Source: Pseudomonas laurylsulfativorans (GTDB lineage: Bacteria > Pseudomonadota > Gammaproteobacteria > Pseudomonadales > Pseudomonadaceae). From it: 64,000 bases of DNA. Below are positions 52,709-62,250 of the stretch, piece by piece. The stretch is from positions 1,302,001 to 1,366,000 of the forward strand of contig NZ_MUJK01000001.1 in the NCBI RefSeq assembly GCF_002906155.1, written 5' to 3'. Position 1 is the stretch's first letter, and every line of letters starts with the position of its first letter. The position numbers were made by a program, and so were the translations under genes. Under the pieces are notes generated by a model. The model did no database searches. It saw only the letters and a list, made by a program, of their open reading frames with translations, and was not told the DNA's origin.

Positions 52709-53178
52709 AAAACCTCCATGGATATTTGCAACAATTACACCGTTACAAAAAATAATGACAAATTCGAACTCAACATTTGAGTCGGCATAACGCATTCAAG
52801 CGATCGAACACCGTTTGCACGCTTACCTCAGCGACAAAAGATGAGCATTTCGAAAGGGAATCGCAACCACTGAAACAAAAGCTCAAACACTTGCGAGGTG
52901 CAATACTGAACTATCTTACGAAGTCATTCCATCTGCAAAAGTTAAATACAGAACCATATTACTCCACGCTCAGAACTTGCCCGCACTAGAAATGGTAATT
53001 TCCCAACACATTTAAAGAAACTTCCTACAGACAGATTATTTTCGTGTATTAGTTGCCATTCAGCACAGCAGATGTGAAATCAGTCGAGACGGTATTTCAG
53101 GAATACCGAGGCCCTGATTTCACGACTGCTGTGCTCGACCGTCCAGGACCGAGCACAGACTGCACAGTTCGGCAAGCT
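52709..53178. promoter_or_regulatory. 470-base leader region of the T6SS operon
   Basis: AT-rich non-coding DNA before tssB. I looked for a sigma-54 box (TGGCA-N7-TTGC) in the tssB direction and did not find a good one. Stretches such as TTGTAACGGTGTAATTGTTG on the minus strand near 52720-52750 could hold a sigma-70 promoter. The right end carries the compound inverted repeat at 53062-53157. Confidence 0.4.
53062..53157. repeat. Compound nested inverted repeat
   Basis: AGCACAGCAG (53062-53071) pairs with CTGCTGTGCT (53126-53135); TGAAATCAG (53074-53082) pairs with CTGATTTCA (53114-53122); GGTATT (53091-53096) pairs with AATACC (53102-53107). This gives a three-part hairpin of about 74 bases. 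The right arm is reused: TGTGCTCG (53130-53137) pairs with CGAGCACA (53150-53157). The two folds are mutually exclusive, as in switches or paired terminators. It lies just after ppk2 on that gene's strand. Confidence 0.5.
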
Positions 53179-53997
53179 TCAGAACTTTTCCGGGATGAAC
53201 TTGAACGGATAGTTCGGATCCCGATAGTTGCCGGGACTTTGGCGCTTGGGCAGTTTCACTTTTGCCCGTGGCACATCCTCGTAGGGAATGCTGCTCAGCA
53301 CATCGCTGATGATGTTCAGTCGCGCCCGTCGCTTGTCATTGGAGTTGGCAACCCGCCACGGGGCGAAGTCGGTGTCGGTGGCCTCGAACATGTCGTCCCG
53401 GGCACGGGAGTAGTCGTACCAGCGGTTATAGGACTTGAGGTCCATGGGCGACAGCTTCCAGATCTTGCGTCCGTCGGTGATACGCTCCTTGAGACGTCGG
53501 GTCTGCTCTTCCTGGCTTACTTCAAGCCAGTATTTGATCAGGATGATTCCCGATTCGACCAGTGCCTGCTCGACGCGCGGCACCGAGGTGAGAAAGTTGC
53601 GCACCTGCTCTTCGCTGCAGAATCCCATGACCCGTTCTACACCAGCGCGGTTGTACCAGCTGCGATCGAAGATCACCACTTCACCAGCCGCCGGCAGGTG
53701 CGGCAGATAACGTTGCACATACATCTGGCTTTTTTCTCGCTCGGTCGGTGCCGGTAACGCCACCACCCGGAACACCCGCGGGCTGACCCGTTCGGTCAGC
53801 GCCTTGATGGACCCGCCCTTGCCGGCGCCATCACGGCCCTCGAAGATGATGCAAATCTTGGCGCCCGAGTGCTGTACCCACTCCTGCAACTTGACCATCT
53901 CGACGTGCAGCCGCGCCAATTCCTCGAGATAAACCTTGTTCTTGAGCTTGTCGCCTTCGGCCGATTTGCTTTTCGATGCAGCCTTCTTCTTTGCCAT
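53179..53997 (-). CDS. ppk2: Polyphosphate kinase 2
   Basis: 272 residues, PPK2 class I. The P-loop is FEGRDGAGKGGSIKAL, Walker B is VIFDRSWYNRAGVERVMGF, the lid lies near RRLKERITDGRKIWKLSPMD, and the end is NYPFKFIPEKF. The enzyme moves phosphate between polyphosphate and nucleoside diphosphates. The ATG at 53997 follows AGGAGG; the frame from 54015 starts within that ribosome site. A Lys/Ser-rich N-terminus (AKKKAASKSKS) precedes the core. It follows the SulP gene on the same strand with a 58-base gap, so they may be co-transcribed. Confidence 0.94.
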   Translation of the reverse strand: MAKKKAASKSKSAEGDKLKNKVYLEELARLHVEMVKLQEWVQHSGAKICIIFEGRDGAGKGGSIKALTERVSPRVFRVVALPAPTEREKSQMYVQRYLPHLPAAGEVVIFDRSWYNRAGVERVMGFCSEEQVRNFLTSVPRVEQALVESGIILIKYWLEVSQEEQTRRLKERITDGRKIWKLSPMDLKSYNRWYDYSRARDDMFEATDTDFAPWRVANSNDKRRARLNIISDVLSSIPYEDVPRAKVKLPKRQSPGNYRDPNYPFKFIPEKF

Positions 53998-54055
53998 GCC
54001 CGTTACCTCCTTCAATGCGTCGCACAGCAGCCGGGACGCGCCCGGCCGCGTTCAT

Positions 54056-55777
54056 TCAGCGTCGACTGCGCTGGTAATGTTCAACCGCCAGTTCCAGGTT
54101 CAGGAACATGCGCGCCTCGCCCAGCGTATGGCCCAAGGGCGCCTTGATAACCATGTCCCATACGCTCGGGTTCATGCCTACCAGCCAGAGTGAAATGCCT
54201 TTCTCGCTCATGCGCTGCTCCGCGCTGGTAAGCATCTTCAGGGCGGTGTATTCCAGGTCGAAGACGCTGCGCAGGTCCAGGACCACGACTTTGGGTGTCG
54301 CCACATCAATCAGCGGCCGGATCTTCTCGGCGATGCGCTCGGCATTGGCGAAGAAAATCCGCCCCTCGGGCCTGAGTAACAGCAGCCCTTCAAAGTGTTC
54401 GTCGTCTGCGTTGCCGGTGGCCTGTGGGCGATAGACGTTGGTGCCAGGCTTGCGTCCCAGGACATGCACCGGTGGGTCCGAGACCTGATAGGCCAGGGCC
54501 AGCAACGAGACGATAATCGCCACGACGATCCCTTGCAGCGTGCCCAGCAGCATCACGCCGATCATGGCCACCACGGCCCAGGCGAATTCGGTACGGCGAA
54601 CCGAAAGGATCTCGCGAAACTCCGCCGGCTCGATCAGGCCCACCGAATACACAATCACCACGGCAGCGAGCGTGGCGTTGGGCATCAGGCCAATCAGCGG
54701 CGCCAGCAGCAGGCAAGTGCCCAATGCCAGTGCCGCGGTGACCAGTGCGGCCAGTTGCGAACGGGCGCCGGCCAGGCGGTTCACCGCCGTTTGGGTGGTC
54801 CCGCCACCGGCGACCATGGCCCCGAGAAACGCACCGCCGATGTTGGCAACACCTGTGGCCAGCAATTCACGATTGGGTTGTGGCGCGGGCTCGTCACTGC
54901 GGGCGAACGCGCGCCCCGCCGCGATGGTTTCGGTGAAACTCATCAGCGCGATGCCCATCGCCGAAGGCCACAGGGTTTCGGCCATCGACCATGCCGGCAG
55001 GGTCGGCTCTGGCAATCCGATCGGCACCAGGCCGACGGCGGACACACCAAAACTCTCCAGGCCAAACAGGCTCATGGCAATGATGCCCAGCGTTACCGCA
55101 ATCAAGGGTGCGGGCAGTCGCGGGGTAAAACGCTTCATGCCGACCAGCAGCAAGACCATGAACACGCCGACCGCCACGGTCGGCAGCGAGGCGTGACCGA
55201 CACTCTGAACAGTGGCCACCAGGTTGTGCAGGAAGCCACCTTTGTCGATGTGAGTACCCAGCAGTTTGGGTAGCTGGTCGAGCACGATGACTACGCCGAT
55301 ACCGGCCTTGAATCCCACCAGCACCGGCTCGGAAATGAAATTGGCGACGAAGCCCAGGCGCAGCAACCCCGCGACGATCAGGATCGCGCCCACCATCAGG
55401 GCCAGTGTGGCGGAACCCACCAGCAGGGCCGCAGCATCGCCATCAGGGCTGATCTGGCCCAACGCTGAGCCGGCGAGAATGGCCAAGGTAGTCGTGGTGC
55501 TGACACTGAGCGGGCGCGACGTACCGAGCACGGCATAGATCACCATCGGCACCAGCACCGTGTACAGCCCGACCTGCACCGGCAGGCCGGCAATGGTGGC
55601 GTATGCCAGCGCCTTGGGAATGACCACGGCCGCTGCCGTCAGCCCCGCGACCACATCGCCTCGCAGCCAGTCTGGCCGGTAACTGCCAAGCCACTCCGGG
55701 ATCAACAGGCTGCGCACGGTACCCCGCTGTGGAGTCCCTGGAATCCGCTCTGGCGGATGGCTGCCGTGTTGATTCAT
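54056..55777 (-). CDS. SulP family anion transporter with STAS domain
   Basis: 573 residues. About 12-14 membrane helices include the SulP signature region VVAGLTAAAVVIPKALAYAT and GLPVQVGLYTVLVPMVIYAV. The C-terminal STAS domain (about 455-560) reads FEGLLLLRPEGRIFFANAER and VVVLDLRSVFDLEYTALKML. Such proteins take up sulfate, bicarbonate or dicarboxylates. The substrate cannot be read from sequence; no carbonic anhydrase or sulfate gene adjoins. It precedes ppk2 on the same strand. Confidence 0.92.
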   Translation of the reverse strand: MNQHGSHPPERIPGTPQRGTVRSLLIPEWLGSYRPDWLRGDVVAGLTAAAVVIPKALAYATIAGLPVQVGLYTVLVPMVIYAVLGTSRPLSVSTTTTLAILAGSALGQISPDGDAAALLVGSATLALMVGAILIVAGLLRLGFVANFISEPVLVGFKAGIGVVIVLDQLPKLLGTHIDKGGFLHNLVATVQSVGHASLPTVAVGVFMVLLLVGMKRFTPRLPAPLIAVTLGIIAMSLFGLESFGVSAVGLVPIGLPEPTLPAWSMAETLWPSAMGIALMSFTETIAAGRAFARSDEPAPQPNRELLATGVANIGGAFLGAMVAGGGTTQTAVNRLAGARSQLAALVTAALALGTCLLLAPLIGLMPNATLAAVVIVYSVGLIEPAEFREILSVRRTEFAWAVVAMIGVMLLGTLQGIVVAIIVSLLALAYQVSDPPVHVLGRKPGTNVYRPQATGNADDEHFEGLLLLRPEGRIFFANAERIAEKIRPLIDVATPKVVVLDLRSVFDLEYTALKMLTSAEQRMSEKGISLWLVGMNPSVWDMVIKAPLGHTLGEARMFLNLELAVEHYQRSRR

Positions 55778-55821
55778 CAGTCACTCCAATCGCAAATCGT
55801 CCATGCGGATGATGAGTGGGC

Positions 55822-56736
55822 TCAACCGACCGCACAATCCTTTAACTGCACGCGTAACCACTGCAAACCTTCATCGGCATCGAAGCGCGTGTGCCAGCAG
55901 GCAATCAGCTCAGGCTCGGGAAACTCAAAGGGTGGGGCATGGCAACTGAGGTTGAAGACACCGGCAAACGTCCGGGCAATCGGGCTCGGTAGATTACAAA
56001 TGTAGCCGGTTTGCGCGGCGATGATCGGCATTGCCATGAAGTTTTGCACGACTGCACCAATCCGTCGGCTCAAGGACTGCGCGGCGAGTGTGCGGTCGAT
56101 GATGTTACCGCCGCGCTCGTGCATGCTGATCACCACGTGCGGGCGCTCAAGGTACAGGTCCAGCGGAAAGCGCGGGGCCGTCAGGCCTTCGCGTTGCCAG
56201 ATCAGTGTCTGCAACTGCACGGTGCTCAATGATTCGCAACACACGCCGGCGCCGAGCGCGGTCGGGGTATTGAGCATCACGTCGATGGCCCCGCTCTCGA
56301 GCATCAAGGGCAAGGTAGCGGGCTCGGGCAGCGGCACCATTTCAATGACGACCCCGGGCGCGGCAAGGGAAATGTGCTGGAGCAATTTGGGCAGGATCAG
56401 GAATTCTACGAAGTCGCCCGCCGCGATGCGGAACGTGCGTTGCGCCGTTGCTGGCGAGAACGACTCGTCGCCCTGCAACGCCTGGTCGATTTTCTCCAGG
56501 GCCTCGCGTACCGGGCCAATCAGCACGGTGGCCCGAGAGGTGGGCACCAGGCCGCTACGGCCGAGCACGAACAGTTCGTCGCCCAGGCGTTCACGCAACC
56601 GGCGCAAGGCATGGCTGACGGCTGACTGGCTCAAGGCCAGACGCTCACTGGCACGGGTGACGCTCTGGGTTTCCCAGAGTGTGATGAACACCACCAGCAG
56701 GTTCAGATCGAGGGTACGGATATTAATATTGTGCAT
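55822..56736 (-). CDS. LysR family transcriptional regulator
   Basis: 304 residues. The N-terminal HTH reads LDLNLLVVFITLWETQSVTR and LALSQSAVSHALRRLRERLG; the effector domain has FRIAAGDFVEFLILPKLLQ and a second lobe. It is divergent from the monooxygenase gene with 83 bases between start codons, the classic layout for a LysR activator of that operon. The NodD/LinR-like subgroup opening (NIRTLDLNLL) is seen. The inducer is unknown. Confidence 0.93.
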   Translation of the reverse strand: MHNINIRTLDLNLLVVFITLWETQSVTRASERLALSQSAVSHALRRLRERLGDELFVLGRSGLVPTSRATVLIGPVREALEKIDQALQGDESFSPATAQRTFRIAAGDFVEFLILPKLLQHISLAAPGVVIEMVPLPEPATLPLMLESGAIDVMLNTPTALGAGVCCESLSTVQLQTLIWQREGLTAPRFPLDLYLERPHVVISMHERGGNIIDRTLAAQSLSRRIGAVVQNFMAMPIIAAQTGYICNLPSPIARTFAGVFNLSCHAPPFEFPEPELIACWHTRFDADEGLQWLRVQLKDCAVG

Positions 56737-56819
56737 TCTTGAAATGTTACCTATTCATTTTACTCATTGTAAGGCCTTTGATTTAGTGCACCCATCGTTC
56801 ACACGGCGGGAGCCTCACA

Positions 56820-57887
56820 ATGAATAAGAATATCCCCCTGAGCATGGGTTGGTTCTGCCCAACCCTCGGCGACACCACGGCATTTGGTGATCCAAGCCAG
56901 GACATTCCGCGCTCCCTGGAGCACTTCGAACGCGTGGCCATCGCGGCGGAAAACGCAGGTTTCGACTACATGCTGCTCCCGGTAAGCGCGATTTGCTGGG
57001 ACGCCTGGGTCGTGGCTTCCTACCTGGCCGCGCGCACCACGCGCCTGAAAATGCTCGCTGCACTGAAACCCGGCTATATCCACCCGGTCACCCAAGCCAA
57101 GATGATCGCGACGTTCGACCAGCTGTCCCAGGGCCGCATCTACCTCAACCTGATCGCCGGCGTCAGCGACAAGGACGCCTATGCCGAAGGCCAGTTCTCG
57201 GCCAAGGAGGATCGCTACGATCAGTTGCTCGAAGAAGTCGAGTTGATGAAGCGCCTGTGGACCGAGCAAGACGTCGAACACAACGGCAAATACTTCCAGG
57301 TCCATGGCCCGAAGATCATGCCGTCCACAGTCCAGCAGCCTCACCCGCCCTTCTTCCTCGGCGGTGGCTCGGAGCAGGCCGCGGAGATTTCCGCCAAGCA
57401 TTCGTCGGTCCATCTGTTTTGGGGTGACTACCCGGAGCGCATCGCCGGGCAGATCGTCGAAATGCGTGCCCGCGCCGCCAAATACGGGCGCGAGGACGAG
57501 ATCCAGTTCGCCATGCGCCTGCAAATCATCTGCCGCGAAAGCGAGGCGGACGCCTGGGCGGCTGCCGATGCACTGATTGCCGGGGCGGAAAACTCAGCGC
57601 TGGCCGCCGCCGTGCAACTGGCGGCCAAGAGCAATTCCGTCGCCAGCCAACGCGCCGCCGAACTGTCCAAAACCGTCGGCCGCAAGATGACACCGCACCT
57701 GTGGACCGGGATCACCGAAGTGCGTCCGGGTGCGGGGGTCGCAGTGGTGGGCAACCCACAACAGGTTGCCGCGCAACTGATGGAATTCGTCGAGGCCGGC
57801 TGCACCGGTTTCTGCCTGTCGGGTTATCCGCATCACGAGGAAGCCGAGCGCTTTGGCCGTCTGGTCATGCCCTTGCTGTGCCCGTGA
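56820..57887 (+). CDS. LLM-class FMNH2-dependent monooxygenase (SsuD-like)
   Basis: 355 residues, bacterial luciferase fold. Family marks are FERVAIAAENAGFDYMLLPV, TTRLKMLAALKPGYIHPVTQ, LSQGRIYLNLIAGVSDKDAY, RYDQLLEEVELMKRLW and FFLGGGSEQAAEISAKHSSV. SsuD relatives cleave C-S bonds of sulfonates or oxidise related substrates with FMNH2 and O2. A flavin reductase gene follows, supplying FMNH2. The start at 56820 follows GGGAG. Substrate specificity is not readable. Confidence 0.93.
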   Translation: MNKNIPLSMGWFCPTLGDTTAFGDPSQDIPRSLEHFERVAIAAENAGFDYMLLPVSAICWDAWVVASYLAARTTRLKMLAALKPGYIHPVTQAKMIATFDQLSQGRIYLNLIAGVSDKDAYAEGQFSAKEDRYDQLLEEVELMKRLWTEQDVEHNGKYFQVHGPKIMPSTVQQPHPPFFLGGGSEQAAEISAKHSSVHLFWGDYPERIAGQIVEMRARAAKYGREDEIQFAMRLQIICRESEADAWAAADALIAGAENSALAAAVQLAAKSNSVASQRAAELSKTVGRKMTPHLWTGITEVRPGAGVAVVGNPQQVAAQLMEFVEAGCTGFCLSGYPHHEEAERFGRLVMPLLCP

Positions 57888-57961
57888 ACCACAACGTCAT
57901 CCGAAAACAAAAACAACAATAAATTCACCGCGCCCCCGGCGCGGCGATGGAGTGTCCTTGC

Positions 57962-58954
57962 ATGAACCCTTCGAACTTCGATCCGCGACAGTTCCGCCAG
58001 GCCCTGGGCGCCTTCACCACCGGCGTGACCATCGTCACCACCCGTGGCGCCGACGGACAGGACTACGGTCTGACCGCCAACAGCTTCAACTCAGTGTCGA
58101 TTGACCCACCGATGGTGCTCTGGAGTCTGAACAAGGACTCGTCATCGGCCCACGCCTTTACCGGTTCCAAACATTTTGCCGTGCACATCCTGGCCACCGA
58201 TCAGGAGCACTTGTCCAACCGGTTCGCCAAGCGCGGCACGGACAAGTTCGCGGATCTGACCACGACACGCGGCCACGACGGGGTCCCGTTGCTCGATGGC
58301 TGCTCGGCACGCTTCCAGTGCCGCACCACCTATCAGTATGAAGGTGGCGACCACATTATCCTGGTCGGCGAAGTGCTGGCGTTCGATCGCTTCGACAGCT
58401 CGCCGCTGGTGTTCCATGGCGGCGGCTATCGGCGTCTGCTGGAGCCTGCCGCCACGGTGGACCAAAGCGTCTACGGCGATAACTGGCTGGGCTTCCTGCT
58501 CGGGCGCGCGTACTACCAGATGCAGCTGCCAATTCGTCAGCAACTGAAAGCCATGGGCATGAGTGACCTGGATTTCGAATTGCTGGGCATGCTCAGTTTT
58601 GGTGAGGGAAAAACCCTGACCGAGTTGCGCCGGCTGTTTGAATTCGTCGGCAAGGAGCTGCTTCAGGAACAGCTGGACACCTGGGTGAACAAAGGCCTGC
58701 TCATCCCGGAAACGCCTGTCGATGGGGCGCAACGGATTTACTTCACCGAGGCCGGACGACAACTGACCATTGAGTGGCTGGCATTCGCCAAGGCAGCGGA
58801 AATGACCGCGCTGGAGTCACTCGACTACGAAGAGGCCCAACAATTGAAACTGCTGATCGGCCGGGTGATCCAGCAAACCGGCGAAACACTGCCGGCGCAT
58901 TGGCGCAAGGAAAACATCTGGCAGGACAACAACCTCTGGCAACAACCTGGTTGA
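57962..58954 (+). CDS. Flavin reductase fused to a C-terminal winged-helix-like domain
   Basis: 330 residues. Residues 1-165 are the flavin reductase fold: FRQALGAFTTGVTIVTTRGA, GLTANSFNSVSIDPPMVLWS, CRTTYQYEGGDHIILVGEVL. The remaining part, from about 185, is not usual for the family. It reads MSDLDFELLGMLSFGEGKTL then LFEFVGKELLQEQLDTWVNK and GAQRIYFTEAGRQLTIEWLA, like a MarR-type winged helix. The reductase would feed FMNH2 to the upstream monooxygenase. I prefer the ATG at 57962 (GGAG nine bases before); one at 57947 is also in frame. Confidence 0.88.
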   Translation: MNPSNFDPRQFRQALGAFTTGVTIVTTRGADGQDYGLTANSFNSVSIDPPMVLWSLNKDSSSAHAFTGSKHFAVHILATDQEHLSNRFAKRGTDKFADLTTTRGHDGVPLLDGCSARFQCRTTYQYEGGDHIILVGEVLAFDRFDSSPLVFHGGGYRRLLEPAATVDQSVYGDNWLGFLLGRAYYQMQLPIRQQLKAMGMSDLDFELLGMLSFGEGKTLTELRRLFEFVGKELLQEQLDTWVNKGLLIPETPVDGAQRIYFTEAGRQLTIEWLAFAKAAEMTALESLDYEEAQQLKLLIGRVIQQTGETLPAHWRKENIWQDNNLWQQPG

Positions 58955-59008
58955 ACGATTTTTGGCACCCGACAGCAAGAACAACCCATGCCATGAGGTC
59001 AACACGAG

Positions 59009-60397
59009 ATGTCGAGTTCAACCGGTATCCAGGCCACCACTGCCGCACCTGCCGTAGTGGACCTGCCCAATCGCGGGCAGGCGTATTACACGGTCAGCGT
59101 CCTGCTGATTGCCTACATCTTTTCCATCATGGACCGGCAGATCCTGACGTTGCTGGTCGGCCCGATACAGCAATCGTTGCAAGTCAACGACAGCTGGATG
59201 GGGGTACTCCACGGCTTCACGTTCGCCGCGTTTTACTCACTGGTCGGATTGCCGATTGCGCGACTGATCGACCGTGGCAATCGCCGCCTGGTGATCACCA
59301 TCGGTATCGGCTTGTGGTGCCTGGCCACGGCGGCCGGCGGTTTGGCCACGGAGTTCTGGCATTTGCTGCTGGCGCGAATCGGCGTGGCGGTCGGCGAAGC
59401 GGTGCTGCTGCCAGGCGCGGTGTCGCTGATCAGCGATTTGTTCACCCCGGAAAAACGCGGTCGCGCCCTGGGTGTATTTGGCACCGGCGCGTCATTCGGT
59501 GCCGGTGCAGGGTTGCTAGCCACCGGGTTGGTGCTCGGTTACTTCACCGCGCATCCGCTGACCCTGCCTTGGCTGGGTTTGCTGCAACCCTGGCAAACCA
59601 CGCTGATGTCGATCGGCCTGCCGGGCCTGCTGGTGTTGCTGCTGATGACCGGCGTCCCTGAACCGCGCCTGCGCAAAAACGCCCAAGGGCTGAGACCGCC
59701 CCCCCGGGCAGACGTACCGCTGCGCGACGTGTTCGCGTTCCTGCGGGAAAACGCCCGCACCTTCGTGGCGATCTTTGCCGGTGCCGGCTGCTTCTATAGC
59801 GCGGTGTATGGCAGTGGCAGCTGGGTGCCGACCTACTTCGTCCGTGAGTTCGGCTGGAGCTACGCCCGGATCGGCGCCTTGATGGGCGCCATCATGTGCG
59901 TTTGCGGCCCCCTCGGCGTGATCATCGCCAGTTGGCTGGGCGAGTACTGGCGCAATCGCGGGGTCGCCAACGCCAACCTGCGCATTGCCTTGCTGGCCAG
60001 CGTGGGGTTGGCACTGGTGAGTGTTCCACTGTTGACGGCTTCCAGCGTCGAGCACGCCCTGCCATTCCTGGCCATGGCCGCTACCCTCTGGACCTGCCTG
60101 TTCGGCGTCGGTGCCGCGCTGGTCGTCGAAGTTGCCCCGACGCCCATGCGCGGCCAGTTCATGGCGATGTTCACCGGGGCGCTGAGCCTGCTCGGCGCCG
60201 GTTGTGGTCCGGTGATGGTCGGGGTCCTGACTGACTATGTATTCAAGAGCCCGAGCGCGATCAGGTTCTCGATCCTGTACGTGATCCTGGCCGGTTGCTG
60301 TCTCGCCGCCCTGTTCTTTGCAAGCGCCTGGAACAGCTTTCGGCGGACCACGCAAAAAGCCCTGCAATGGGAAGCCGATCGCCTCCTCCAGCCGTAA
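59009..60397 (+). CDS. MFS transporter (spinster/ACS-like)
   Basis: 462 residues, 12 helices. The first helix reads TVSVLLIAYIFSIMDRQILT, then PIARLIDRGNRRLVITIGIG (loop 2-3 motif) and GVFGTGASFGAGAGLLATGL. The D-R-x3-L motif in helix 1 is typical of MFS organic-anion or lipid-like solute porters. It lies in the monooxygenase operon, 54 bases after the flavin reductase, and likely imports the monooxygenase substrate. Confidence 0.92.
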   Translation: MSSSTGIQATTAAPAVVDLPNRGQAYYTVSVLLIAYIFSIMDRQILTLLVGPIQQSLQVNDSWMGVLHGFTFAAFYSLVGLPIARLIDRGNRRLVITIGIGLWCLATAAGGLATEFWHLLLARIGVAVGEAVLLPGAVSLISDLFTPEKRGRALGVFGTGASFGAGAGLLATGLVLGYFTAHPLTLPWLGLLQPWQTTLMSIGLPGLLVLLLMTGVPEPRLRKNAQGLRPPPRADVPLRDVFAFLRENARTFVAIFAGAGCFYSAVYGSGSWVPTYFVREFGWSYARIGALMGAIMCVCGPLGVIIASWLGEYWRNRGVANANLRIALLASVGLALVSVPLLTASSVEHALPFLAMAATLWTCLFGVGAALVVEVAPTPMRGQFMAMFTGALSLLGAGCGPVMVGVLTDYVFKSPSAIRFSILYVILAGCCLAALFFASAWNSFRRTTQKALQWEADRLLQP

Positions 60398-60428
60398 TCC
60401 CTTTATTCACCCCAACGAGAAAACATCC

Positions 60429-60842
60429 ATGAGCACCCTCAATGGCAGTTGCCTGTGCGGCAACGTTCAGTACTCCACCCTCGCAGCACCGCTGATGACT
60501 GCGGTCTGCCACTGCAGCGATTGCCAGAAGCAATCGGGCAGTGCCTTTTCCGTCAACGTGCTGGTGCCGACAGAGGGTTTCGAAGTCGAAGGCCGGAGCC
60601 TGAGCAGCTACGCCAGCAATGGCGGCAGCGGCCTGCCGGTACGGCGGTTTTTCTGCAGCACCTGCGGTTCTGCGCTGTACAGCGCAATCACCACCATGCC
60701 CGGCCTGTTCGCGGTCAAGGCCGGGACCCTCAGCGATGCCTCGGCGCTCACACCCGCCTTGCACATGTTCTGCGCATCGGCCCAACCGTGGGTGGCCATC
60801 GACCGCACCCTGACCTGTTATGAGCAGGCCGTCACCGAGTAA
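60429..60842 (+). CDS. GFA family zinc protein
   Basis: 137 residues of the glutathione-dependent formaldehyde-activating (GFA/Mss4-like) family. The Zn ligands lie in GSCLCGNVQY, AVCHCSDCQKQSGSAFSVNV and FFCSTCGSALYS. Family members bind zinc and some act on glutathione-formaldehyde adducts, but for most the reaction is unknown. In this operon it could deal with an aldehyde released by the monooxygenase. Start at 60429; the longer frame from 60318 lies inside the MFS gene. Confidence 0.9.
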   Translation: MSTLNGSCLCGNVQYSTLAAPLMTAVCHCSDCQKQSGSAFSVNVLVPTEGFEVEGRSLSSYASNGGSGLPVRRFFCSTCGSALYSAITTMPGLFAVKAGTLSDASALTPALHMFCASAQPWVAIDRTLTCYEQAVTE

Positions 60843-60876
60843 ACCCGTCCCTCGAATCCTGCGAGCGAAACTGCAC

Positions 60877-62250
60877 ATGAAAACAACAAAAACGATGCTG
60901 CAAACCGGCGCCCTGGCGCTGTCGCTGATAGCTACCGTGGTCATGGCCAAGGTGTCCCCTGACGAAGCTGCACAACTGGGCGCGACCCTCACCCCCATGG
61001 GCGCGGTAAAAACCGGTAACGCCGATGGCAGTATTCCCGCCTGGACCGGTGGCCTGTCCACCAACGCCGGCACGGTCGACAGCAAGGGTTTTCTGAGTGA
61101 CCCCTTTGCCAGCGAAAAGCCCCTGTTCGTCATCACGGTGGCCACTGCCGAGAAGTACAAGGACAAACTCACCGACGGCCAGCTGGCCATGTTCAAGCGC
61201 TACCCGAACACTTACAGGATCCCGGTCTACCCCACCCATCGCACAGCGGCGGTACCGACCGACATCCAGACGGTGATCAAGGCCAGCGCGCTGAACACGC
61301 AAGAAGTGGATGGCGGCAACGGGCTGAGCGGTTTTGCCGATAGCCGTTACTACGCGTTCCCGATTCCCAAGAGCGGCGTCGAAGTGCTCTGGAACCACCT
61401 GACCCGCTATCGCGGCGGCAACCTCATCCGCCTGGCCACCCGCGTCCAGCCCCAGGCCGACGGCGCGTTCAACATGGTCGAGTTGGAGGACGAAATCGCC
61501 TACCCGCGAGAGTTACCAGACCTGGACAAGGGCAAGGCCGACAACATCCTGTTCTATTTCATCCAGCGCGTGACCGGGCCCGCACGCCTGGCCGGCAACG
61601 TATTGCTGGTCCACGAAACCATCGATCAGGTGAAGGAACCCCGCGAGGCATGGCTGTACAACGCCGGCCAGCGCCGCGTACGCCGGGCGCCGCAAGTGGC
61701 CTATGACGGCCCGGCGACCGCCGCCGATGGCCTGGCCACCACTGACAACTACGACATGTTCAACGGCGCGCCGGATCGCTACACCTGGGAACTGGTCGGC
61801 AAGAAAGAGCTGTACATCCCCTACAACAGCTACAAGCTCGACTCGCCAAGCCTCAAGTACGCCGACATCCTCAAGGCCGGGCACATCAATCCGGACCTGA
61901 CCCGCTACGAACTGCACCGGGTCTGGGAGGTGGTCGCCAAACTCAAGCCGGGCGAACGCCACATCTATGCAACACGCCACATGTACTTCGATGAAGACAC
62001 CTGGCAACTGGCGGAAGTGGACCATTACGACGGGCGCGGCCAACTGTGGCGCGTAGGCGAAGGACATGCCCAGCAGTACTACCACAAGCAGGTGCCCGGC
62101 TACACCGCCGAAGCCCTCTACGACCTGCAATCGGGCCGCTACTCGGTGCTCGGGTTGAAAAACGAAGAGAAACGCAGCATTGAGTTCGGCGCCACGGCGT
62201 CCGCCGCCAACTACACCCCGGCGGCGTTGCGTCAGGAAGGCATTCGCTGA
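60877..62250 (+). CDS. DUF1329 exported protein
   Basis: 457 residues with a signal peptide (LQTGALALSLIATVVMA). The mature part opens VSPDEAAQLGATLTPMGAVK and GSIPAWTGGL, the DUF1329 hallmark, then RTAAVPTDIQTVIKAS, LLVHETIDQVKEPREAWLYN, GAPDRYTWELVGKKELYIPY and the end GLKNEEKRSIEFG. DUF1329 proteins are periplasmic or outer-membrane associated and usually encoded with a DUF1302 protein in hydrophobic-compound degradation operons; no DUF1302 gene is here. The LolA-like fold suggests binding of a hydrophobic ligand. The ATG at 60877 begins the signal peptide. Confidence 0.92.
   Translation: MKTTKTMLQTGALALSLIATVVMAKVSPDEAAQLGATLTPMGAVKTGNADGSIPAWTGGLSTNAGTVDSKGFLSDPFASEKPLFVITVATAEKYKDKLTDGQLAMFKRYPNTYRIPVYPTHRTAAVPTDIQTVIKASALNTQEVDGGNGLSGFADSRYYAFPIPKSGVEVLWNHLTRYRGGNLIRLATRVQPQADGAFNMVELEDEIAYPRELPDLDKGKADNILFYFIQRVTGPARLAGNVLLVHETIDQVKEPREAWLYNAGQRRVRRAPQVAYDGPATAADGLATTDNYDMFNGAPDRYTWELVGKKELYIPYNSYKLDSPSLKYADILKAGHINPDLTRYELHRVWEVVAKLKPGERHIYATRHMYFDEDTWQLAEVDHYDGRGQLWRVGEGHAQQYYHKQVPGYTAEALYDLQSGRYSVLGLKNEEKRSIEFGATASAANYTPAALRQEGIR

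Noticed and set aside
54395..55273. 292-codon plus frame opposite the SulP gene
   Set aside because: Gln/His/Arg-rich antisense product without any membrane or domain pattern.
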